A model generated the notes under the pieces. That model saw only the letters and a list, made by a program, of their open reading frames with translations, did no database searches and was not told the origin of the DNA. From Pyrinomonadaceae bacterium (GTDB lineage: Bacteria; Acidobacteriota; Blastocatellia; Pyrinomonadales; Pyrinomonadaceae), in assembly GCA_013003295.1 (NCBI GenBank), contig JABDJV010000394.1:1-39676 (forward strand): a stretch of DNA of 39,676 bases. The letters are read 5' to 3'. The translations under genes and the position numbers were made by a program. Below, in pieces: positions 28,573-35,534 of this stretch (the first letter of the stretch is position 1; every line of letters starts with the position of its first letter).

Positions 28573-29318
28573 TATTGAAATTCCGTATAAGGCAAACCGA
28601 TCACACCGGTTATCAAGAGAATGCTAAAGAGGCACGTCAGAAGAAATATTCCGATCGAGATATAACCGAAGATGTTTGTTAATCCATCAGTTTCACGAGG
28701 GTCTTCATGAACATCCCTGGGAATTTGGACAAGTCCGTAAATTGCACCGACAAGAAAGCCTCCAAGGTGGGCGAAGTTGTCGACGTTTGGTATGACAAAG
28801 ACACCTAAAAATGTAATTAACCCAACGTTAAAAAGCATATTCTTTAGAAACGCGTTTGATAGAAGTGCGCGCCGTTTGAAACCGTAAACGGTCAGATAGC
28901 CAAGAAACCCGATCACGCCTCCCGAGGCGCCGATCGAAGGGGCATCCGGGCCGAAAACAAGGCTTAGGATGTTTCCGCCGATTACTGAACACAAAAACAC
29001 GACGGCTAAATGTGCGCGGTTTGAAAGTATTTCGATCAGTCTTCCGAGCACAAACAGTGCGTAGCTGTTAAACCCAATATGCATTAGTCCTGCATGGAGC
29101 GCGGCGCTCGTCAGGATCCGCCAGTATTCGCCGGCTAAAAAGAGTGGTTTTACAAAACCCGCAACAATAACCGACGCTTCCAAATCTGTTGCGATTTGGA
29201 CAAACGAAACCACCACAATTGAAACGACCAAAATGATCGAGTAATAAGGTGTGATCGGAGTTACCTGTGCAGCTTTTTCAGTCCGCTCTTCTATTTCCTC
29301 TTCAGTTACGTATTCCAT
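28572..29318 (-). CDS. Rhomboid family intramembrane serine protease
   Basis: HAGLMHIGFNSYALFVLG, GASGGVIGFLGY (GxSG), HLGGFLVGAIYG; start moved to MEYVTEEE. Confidence 0.94.
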   Translation of the reverse strand: MEYVTEEEIEERTEKAAQVTPITPYYSIILVVSIVVVSFVQIATDLEASVIVAGFVKPLFLAGEYWRILTSAALHAGLMHIGFNSYALFVLGRLIEILSNRAHLAVVFLCSVIGGNILSLVFGPDAPSIGASGGVIGFLGYLTVYGFKRRALLSNAFLKNMLFNVGLITFLGVFVIPNVDNFAHLGGFLVGAIYGLVQIPRDVHEDPRETDGLTNIFGYISIGIFLLTCLFSILLITGVIGLPYTEFQ

Positions 29319-29466
29319 AAATTTCGGACAAGTTCTTTCCCCCTTATGTCTTTCTTTGCACCTTTGCGGGAAACCCTCTACCTCGAAAGACGCCGACATC
29401 AAACAAAAAGACACTTGATTAATTATAAACCAAATGCCTATTGCTTTCAGACCCGCCGTTGATATT

Positions 29467-30222
29467 TTACATAGCGATTCCGCCGTCAGCCTGGATCACC
29501 TGACCCGTGATATATTTCGCCGAATCCGATAGCAGGAAACATACGATCTCAGCTACTTCCTGGGTATTTCCCAATCGCCCTAGCGGGATCTCGGACAGGA
29601 TCTTCTCCCGGTACTCCTCGTTCATTTCAGATGCCATATCAGTTTCTACCAATCCGAGCGCGAGCGCATTTACGGTTATGTTTCTGCTGGCGATCTCCTT
29701 CGCCAGAGACTTTGTCAAACCGATCATTCCAGCCTTCGATGCCGAGTAGTTTGATTGCCCCAGCATGCCTACGACACCGGAGATAGAGGAGATATTCAGG
29801 ATCGAGCCACCATTTTCATTGCGCATCATTGGTCGAACGGCCGCCTTTGAAAAATTCCAGGCGCCTTTCAGATTTGTATCGATCACCGAATCCCAATCAT
29901 CCTCTTTCATACGCATGATCAAATTATCCCGCGTGATGCCGGCATTGTTCACGAGAAAATCGATTCCGCCAAATTCTGATTTTACGTGCTTTACAAAATC
30001 CGCAGCGGCATTTGTGTCGGCGACATCGCAGGAATCTGCAAATGCTTTCACGCCAAGACCCTCAATCTCCGATTTGATCTTCTCCGCAGCTTCCGCGCTC
30101 GATGCGTAATTAAATGCCACATTGCATCCGCGATTTGCGAGTTGGAGTGCGATCGCCTTCCCGATCCCACGAGTTGCGCCGGTTACAATAGCCGATTTTC
30201 CTTCAAATTGTTTTTCGTTCAT
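29467..30222 (-). CDS. fabG: 3-oxoacyl-[acyl-carrier-protein] reductase FabG
   Basis: VTGATRGIGKAIA, NNAGITRDNLIMRM, YSASKAGMIGLTKSLA, ITGQVIQADGG. Confidence 0.95.
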   Translation of the reverse strand: MNEKQFEGKSAIVTGATRGIGKAIALQLANRGCNVAFNYASSAEAAEKIKSEIEGLGVKAFADSCDVADTNAAADFVKHVKSEFGGIDFLVNNAGITRDNLIMRMKEDDWDSVIDTNLKGAWNFSKAAVRPMMRNENGGSILNISSISGVVGMLGQSNYSASKAGMIGLTKSLAKEIASRNITVNALALGLVETDMASEMNEEYREKILSEIPLGRLGNTQEVAEIVCFLLSDSAKYITGQVIQADGGIAM

Positions 30223-30244
30223 AAATACGACCTTTTGCTTGCTA

Positions 30245-30336
30245 GCCCGCGTAGCGGGCTGCAGCGTTTAGCCCATAGCCTTGGCTATGGGGGAATGATC
30301 CAAAAATAGTTTGAGCAATCGTAGATTGCGACAGCA
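30245..30336 (-). repeat. REP-like element next to the tnpA 3' end (inverted relative to the 30797-31483 units)
   Basis: cccgcgtagcggg and cccatagccttggctatggg hairpins plus the 24-bp module. Confidence 0.75.
30313..30336. repeat. 24-bp direct repeat, left copy (gagcaatcgtagattgcgacagca)
   Basis: Identical to 31229-31252; contains gcaatc-gta-gattgc hairpin. Confidence 0.9.
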
Positions 30337-30338
30337 TC

Positions 30339-30785
30339 TTATTTCCAAAGGTATTTCAGATCGTAATCAATTTCGCTCTGCTTCAAAATACTCTCAAATT
30401 CTTGATCAAAATTCATCCTGCGGTGATGTTTTTCCTGATTTAGAATGTAACGTCGAACGATCTCCACTTGTGTTTGACCAACCGTAAATGCGCCATAACC
30501 GATCTGCCATTCAAATTTCGAATCGACGTTCTTTCGGGCCCATGTGGTAACGCTCGGTTTCAACTCGCGCATCAAGTTTGGAACAAGTAGTGTATGTTTC
30601 AATTTTACCAGCAAATGTACGTGATCCTCGATTCCGCCGATTTCAAGTGAAATACCGCCCAATCCGCGAATCGTGCCACCAATATATTCATAAATGGTGG
30701 GACAGAATCGTTTTGTAATAAATGGATACCGATCTTTTGTGGAAAAAACGATGTGATAGAGAAAATTTGTATATGTGTGAGGCAT
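30339..30785 (-). CDS. tnpA: IS200/IS605-like Y1 (HUH) transposase, REP-associated type
   Basis: HIVFSTKDR, GGIEDHVHLLVKL (HUH), WQIGYGAFTVGQTQVEIVRRYILNQEKHHR (catalytic Tyr), YDLKYLW C-terminus. Confidence 0.93.
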   Translation of the reverse strand: MPHTYTNFLYHIVFSTKDRYPFITKRFCPTIYEYIGGTIRGLGGISLEIGGIEDHVHLLVKLKHTLLVPNLMRELKPSVTTWARKNVDSKFEWQIGYGAFTVGQTQVEIVRRYILNQEKHHRRMNFDQEFESILKQSEIDYDLKYLWK

Positions 30786-30796
30786 ATTTTATTTCC

Positions 30797-31075
30797 TTCA
30801 CCCGTTAAACGGGTTCTGAGGTTTATTTTGTTCCGACCCACAGCGCCGCTGTGGGCTAGATGCTGACGCCAACTGACGTTGGCTCCGTCTTTCACCGGCT
30901 ACGCGGGCTCAGGTTTGTTTTTTGCGATTCAACCCACAGCGCCGCTGTGGGCTAAATGCTGACACTAACTGACTTTGGCTCCGTCTTTCGCCCGCTACGC
31001 GGGCTCCGAGATTCTTTTTTCGATTCAACCCACAGCTGCCGCTGTGGGCTAAATGCTGACACCAACATACGTTGG
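30797..31075 (+). repeat. Tandem palindromic repeat array, part 1 (about 96-bp units)
   Basis: Hairpin-1 starts at 30837, 30933 and 31029; hairpin-2 ccaactgacgttgg; hairpin-3 cccgctacgcggg. Confidence 0.9.
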
Positions 31076-31156
31076 TTTTGCTCTACGCTATGACAGTGCA
31101 CGCCATATTTCAGGCTAAATCGGGACGCGTATCGCCCTTTTGTTTTTCGACATCGG

Positions 31157-31252
31157 TCTTCGCTCGTGTAACGAGCGCCAGCATGTAGCCCATAGCGCCA
31201 GCTATGGGAACCGGCAAAAAGCCAAACGAGCAATCGTAGATTGCGACAGCAG
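31157..31252 (-). repeat. Inverted REP-like element inside the array
   Basis: cgctcgtgtaacgagcg, cccatagcgccagctatggg and gcaatcgtagattgc hairpins; reverse complement keeps the ctacatgctggcg linker. Confidence 0.8.
31229..31252. repeat. 24-bp direct repeat, right copy
   Basis: Identical to 30313-30336. Confidence 0.9.
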
Positions 31253-31300
31253 AGGTTTTTGGAGAATTTGCAGATCGAGGATTCATTCGCCTGGATTTCT

Positions 31301-31483
31301 TTCACCCGCTACGCGGGCTCTGAGATCCTTTTTCGATTCAACCCACAGCGTCGCTTTGGGCTAGATGCTGACGCCAACTGACGTTGGCTCCGTCTTTCGC
31401 CTGCTACGCGGGCTCCGGTTTTTTTGCGATTCAACCCACAGCGCCGCTGTGGGCTAAATGCTAACGCCAACTGACGTTGGCTC
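31301..31483 (+). repeat. Tandem palindromic repeat array, part 2
   Basis: Hairpin-1 starts at 31342 and 31435 (93-bp period). Confidence 0.9.
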
Positions 31484-31533
31484 GATATCAATTTAAACTA
31501 CGGGGCACTATCTCGACGAGATCTAAACCCATC

Positions 31534-32253
31534 CTAACTACCCAAAACCCCTCTCTGAATCTCAAACAGCTCGGTCACGCCCTTTTCTCCAAGCGCGAGC
31601 ATTTCATTCATTTGCTCACGGTTGAACGGTTCCTGCTCGGCGGTTCCCTGGATCTCGATAAATTTGCCCTCGCCGGTGCAGACGATATTCATATCGACTT
31701 CGGCGTTGGAATCTTCTTCATACTTAAGATCCGAGATCGCCGTTCCCTCGATGATCCCGACGCTTACCGCCGCGACTTCGCTTAGGATCGGTGAACTACT
31801 CAGTTTTCCGGTCGCAACTAGTTTTTTTGCGGCCAGTGCCAGAGCGACATACGCGCCCGTTATCGAAGCGCAGCGCGTTCCTCCATCCGCTTGAATAACA
31901 TCACAATCAAGAAATATTTGGCGCTCTCCGAGCTTTTTCATATCGACGACTGCCCGCAGGCTTCGTCCGATCAGGCGCTGGATCTCCTGCGTTCTCCCCG
32001 AGGGGTTTGGCCTTTCGCGGCGGATCCTCGTGTGGGTCGAGCGAGGAAGCATGGCATACTCCGCGGTGACCCAACCCTTGCCCTGATTTCTCAACCAATG
32101 AGGGAGTTTTTCTTCAACTGTTGCCATGCACAAAACCTTTGTTCCGCCCACTTCGATCAGTGCCGACCCTTCAGCGTATGGAGAAACATTCGGCGTGATC
32201 TTGGTCTTGCGAATCTCGTCTAATTGTCTGTTATCAATTCTTGTATAGCTCAT
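31534..32253 (-). CDS. rph: Ribonuclease PH
   Basis: GSALIEVGGTKVLCMATVEEK, YAMLPRSTHTR, EIQRLIGRSLRAVVD, DCDVIQADGGTRCASITGA. Confidence 0.97.
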   Translation of the reverse strand: MSYTRIDNRQLDEIRKTKITPNVSPYAEGSALIEVGGTKVLCMATVEEKLPHWLRNQGKGWVTAEYAMLPRSTHTRIRRERPNPSGRTQEIQRLIGRSLRAVVDMKKLGERQIFLDCDVIQADGGTRCASITGAYVALALAAKKLVATGKLSSSPILSEVAAVSVGIIEGTAISDLKYEEDSNAEVDMNIVCTGEGKFIEIQGTAEQEPFNREQMNEMLALGEKGVTELFEIQRGVLGS

Positions 32254-32297
32254 AAATCTTTTGTCCGCGAAAATACACGAAAAACCTGAAAGAAAAA

Positions 32298-32400
32298 TTT
32301 GCCGCGGATTACGCGGATGGACGCGGATAAAATCAAAAAGAGAAATTCAGGCCCTTGCTTAACCGGCCGATCCGCGTCATCCGCGCAAATCCGCGGCAAA
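32298..32400. repeat. Palindromic intergenic element family C, copy 1 (gccgcggatt..aatccgcggc)
   Basis: Inverted arms 32298-32329 and 32369-32400. Confidence 0.85.
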
Positions 32401-32435
32401 ATCTCTTTCTTTCTTCCTTCTTTGACCTCTTTCGG

Positions 32436-33320
32436 CTAATCTTCGTTCAATTTGTCGGCACCAAACACTTCGATCGCTTCGAGTTTTTCGGGCTTTTCGC
32501 CTAAAAATCTTTCGGCAACAAATGCAAATCGTTCTGCCGCATCGGTCACGTAAAAGTGGTCGAGATCATCACATAAACGGCGCTCACGATTATATGAGAT
32601 TTGCTCACTATTAGCTAAGCCCTTGCTCTTTAGCAGTTCTCCAACTTCCTCAGCCGTTGCCTCGCCTGAATCGATTAGAACTACTCCGTCTCCAACGGTT
32701 TGCTGGATCACGTCGCGTAAGATCCGGTAGTGGGTGCAGCCTAAAACCAATGCATCAGGCTCAAAACCGGTCATCCTATTGAGGTGTTTTTTTGCGATCG
32801 AAAACGTTTCGTCTTCATGTGTCCAACCCTCTTCTGCCAGCGGAACAAACAGCGGACAAGCGGTCTGCAGTATTTCGGCCGCTGACGAGGCCTCACGAAT
32901 CGAATCGGCGTAGGCATTGCTTGAAACGGTCGCTTCGGTGGCGATCACCCCGATTTTCGCCGCATCCTTTTCCCGTGTAATTTTCACTGCCTTTCTCGCA
33001 CCCGGACCGATCACACCCATAACGTCAATTCCGATCTTTTCACGGATCTTTGGAAGCGCCAGCGCAGAAGCCGTATTGCAGGCGACAACGAGAAGCTTGA
33101 TGCCGCGGGAGGCTAAAAAAGAGGAGTTTTCGAGGGCGTATCTTTCTACCGTTTCGAGCGATTTCGTTCCGTAAGGTACTCGCGCCGTATCGCCCAAATA
33201 AATGAAATGTTCATTTGGCAGACGGTTGTGAAGTGCGCGGTAAACAGTCAACCCGCCGACACCGGAATCAAAAATTCCGATCGGTAAATTTTGTATATTT
33301 TGTGACGGATCTCCCTTCAT
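32436..33320 (-). CDS. murI: Glutamate racemase
   Basis: IGIFDSGVGGLTVYRAL, YLGDTARVPYGTKS, VVACNTASA, LVLGCTHY. Confidence 0.97.
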   Translation of the reverse strand: MKGDPSQNIQNLPIGIFDSGVGGLTVYRALHNRLPNEHFIYLGDTARVPYGTKSLETVERYALENSSFLASRGIKLLVVACNTASALALPKIREKIGIDVMGVIGPGARKAVKITREKDAAKIGVIATEATVSSNAYADSIREASSAAEILQTACPLFVPLAEEGWTHEDETFSIAKKHLNRMTGFEPDALVLGCTHYRILRDVIQQTVGDGVVLIDSGEATAEEVGELLKSKGLANSEQISYNRERRLCDDLDHFYVTDAAERFAFVAERFLGEKPEKLEAIEVFGADKLNED

Positions 33321-33387
33321 GTTGAGCGAAGAGAAAGGATAAGTTTAGCGCGCTGATAAGTCAATAAACGCGGATGAATTTAAGGTT

Positions 33388-34197
33388 CTAACGGTTCAAT
33401 ACTCTTGATAGTACAACAGCGCAATACTCGACCGAAAGCGGGTCAAAGAATTTGATCGTTCTCAGCGCCGGATCATGGATCGTGGAAAATTGGATAGAAT
33501 CGATGAAAATGCGGAGCCCGATCAAGCCAAAGATCTCAGCGGAAAACCCGTCAGTGCCGGAAAATGTCAGCGTCGTGTTTGTTATAACCAGGAATCCATC
33601 GCTGATCTCAGAAAAGACCGATCCGATCAGCAAGTCACTTTTCTGCTGACCGACGCGGTAATCCACACCTCTTCCCAATTTAAAACCGCCGGATGCCGAG
33701 ACGTCGCCCGGAAGCCTCGTGAACGATTCTTCCCTGATCTCGGAAACCGGGAACTCCGCATAGGCCCGTTCGAACGGTTTTAATATGACCGATTCCGGTT
33801 GTATTTTTGGGATATCCTTAAACGGACACTTCTCAATAAAATGCAGGATCGTAAGAGTGCTGATCTCCTCTTCCATCCAGTCAATTATCGCGGGTGATAT
33901 CTCAAGTTTTGCCGCCAAGTGAAGCAGCCAACGCGTATCTTCCCGGGTCGAACCCTGGCTGACCAATTCCAGGTGCACCGCCCAGCGAAAAGCCTGATCC
34001 CGAACCCCTGACAGATTCTCATCAGAAATGTCATTCTGCACATAAAAATCTTTTAGACGCGTCAGGCCGCTCTCGGTCACCGTCTCTTCGTCGATTATCA
34101 AACTAAAGATTTCCCGTAACGCCCGAGCCTGTTTATCAATTCGTCCATTCGCTCTAAAAGGAACATCTACTACTGCGACTGAATCCATTTGGTTCAC
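33388..34197 (-). CDS. Hypothetical protein, possible TerB-like helical N-terminus and PH-like C-terminus
   Basis: Helical N-terminal pattern; GFLVITNTTLTFSG...GLIGLRIFIDSIQFSTIHDPALRTIKFFDP resembles bacterial PH-like domains; low-confidence fold guess. Confidence 0.6.
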   Translation of the reverse strand: MNQMDSVAVVDVPFRANGRIDKQARALREIFSLIIDEETVTESGLTRLKDFYVQNDISDENLSGVRDQAFRWAVHLELVSQGSTREDTRWLLHLAAKLEISPAIIDWMEEEISTLTILHFIEKCPFKDIPKIQPESVILKPFERAYAEFPVSEIREESFTRLPGDVSASGGFKLGRGVDYRVGQQKSDLLIGSVFSEISDGFLVITNTTLTFSGTDGFSAEIFGLIGLRIFIDSIQFSTIHDPALRTIKFFDPLSVEYCAVVLSRVLNR

Positions 34198-34249
34198 AAT
34201 TCCTTGGTTAAATCCAACTCGTTTGAAGCGGCTAAAAAGTGATTCTCAA

Positions 34250-34495
34250 CTAGTTTATTAAAATTTTGCGCTCAAAAAGCCGGTTTACGGTCATCGAAAC
34301 GACTCCTTCGCTGACCTTCATTCCGAGCTCCGTTTCCATCTCCTCGGCGATCTGCCGGGTGTCCCTTCTGCCGTCGCACTTCTTCCATACGTATGCGTAA
34401 ACAGGACTGAGTTGGACCCTTGTCTTCCCGGTAAAGTCCTCGATCAGAAGGTCTCCGGTTCTTCGTTGTATTTCGTTTGACTTATCTGCTTCCAT
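34250..34495 (-). CDS. PqqD-like domain protein (stand-alone)
   Basis: LLIEDFTGKTRVQLSPVYAYVWKKCDGRRDTRQIAEEM; start moved to MEADKSN, preceded by cggagag. Confidence 0.82.
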   Translation of the reverse strand: MEADKSNEIQRRTGDLLIEDFTGKTRVQLSPVYAYVWKKCDGRRDTRQIAEEMETELGMKVSEGVVSMTVNRLFERKILIN

Positions 34496-34710
34496 TTTTC
34501 TCTCCGTAAAAAAGTAATTTGGGGGGTAGCCCAATGCAGTATTTAGCAATGTGCGTGCCAAAAGCGGGAAATTGAGGTAAACCCCGTGTTTACAGGCTTA
34601 TAGGAGAATCTGGATGAAAGCTGATCTAAATGGATGCCGGGCTGAAATCAGTCAGTCTGACTGATAAGAGCCCGCCCATGAACGGAATTTGGGTGAAAGC
34701 TATTAACTTC

Positions 34711-34754
34711 TGGCATAAAAAGAAGAACGCTCCCGATCTGTTCGATCAAGAGCG
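34711..34754 (-). terminator. Rho-independent terminator downstream of the PqqD-fusion gene
   Basis: CGCTC..GATC..GATC..GAGCG stem followed on minus by ttcttcttttt. Confidence 0.75.
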
Positions 34755-34779
34755 AAACGGTTTAACCTTCTATTGAGGT

Positions 34780-35412
34780 TTACGTGCAGGCACAACTGAA
34801 TGGAGCCGCACCTGGTATAGGACCTGTACCTGGTACATGGCAGGTGAGCGTAGCCATCCCCGTACAACAATTGCCTCCCTGACCAGCGCATATATTAAAC
34901 GGATCTCCCGGAATGCAAACTCCGCCGGGATAGGTTGCTCCAGATGCTGTCACGGTTCCCGGAGCGAAGTTCGCTCCCACACCAACACACGTTTGCGCGT
35001 GAAATGACTGCGGAGCAACAAGCGAAGAAACGATCGGCAGCGCGATCATGCTCCCAATGCCTACTTTTCTTATAAGCTCGCGTCTTGAAAGCCCGCTAAA
35101 TCGTTGGGGAATTTCTTCCGATCCATCAAGTAGGTTTTCTTTATCGAGCTGTTCGATAGCAAACCACACCAGTTCTTCATCAACGGAATGACCGGTACTA
35201 TCTCCAATATTTTTTGCGATATCGGCGGCTGTATTTACGCCGTCGCAATTCTTCCAAACGAGAGCGGATGTCTCGTTTAAGCAAATCGCTCTATTTGTAT
35301 TCAGATCATATACAAGGAGCTCTTTTTCGGTTTCCTGAATGATCAACTGTGCTGTTCTCGCTTTTGTTGCTGCGGACAAAACGGTATCCGCCTCTTTCTG
35401 TGGTTTGGTCAA
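34780..35412 (-). CDS. PqqD-like domain fused to Tat-like signal and Cys-rich C-terminal tail
   Basis: LLVYDLNTNRAICLNETSALVWKNCDGVNTAADIAKNI; SRRELIRKVGIGSMIALPIVSSLVAP; 8 Cys in the tail; TTG start with aggag upstream. Confidence 0.82.
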   Translation of the reverse strand: MTKPQKEADTVLSAATKARTAQLIIQETEKELLVYDLNTNRAICLNETSALVWKNCDGVNTAADIAKNIGDSTGHSVDEELVWFAIEQLDKENLLDGSEEIPQRFSGLSRRELIRKVGIGSMIALPIVSSLVAPQSFHAQTCVGVGANFAPGTVTASGATYPGGVCIPGDPFNICAGQGGNCCTGMATLTCHVPGTGPIPGAAPFSCACT

Positions 35413-35534
35413 ACTGCAATTCTCCTGTTAAAACCAGATTTTCGATATGTGAGATGAATCGAAAAGATAGTAGCATGGCCTGAACATCAATGTGAAATCT
35501 GAATTGAAACTTTTATTGACTGGTAAAACAGACT

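Noticed and set aside
30339-30785. Complete IS605 element with TnpB/IscB-like guide-RNA nuclease
   Set aside because: No TnpB-like ORF in or next to the element.
30797-31483. CRISPR-like array (regular repeats of about 96 bp)
   Set aside because: Units are contiguous and multi-palindromic without unique spacers, one copy is inverted, and no cas genes are present; the REP/RAYT interpretation fits better.
30605-31491. ORFs inside the repeat array (30605-30895, 30952-31305, 31140-31364, 31309-31491)
   Set aside because: They are translations of palindromic repeats (recurrent SPQRRCGLNRK-type strings), not plausible proteins.
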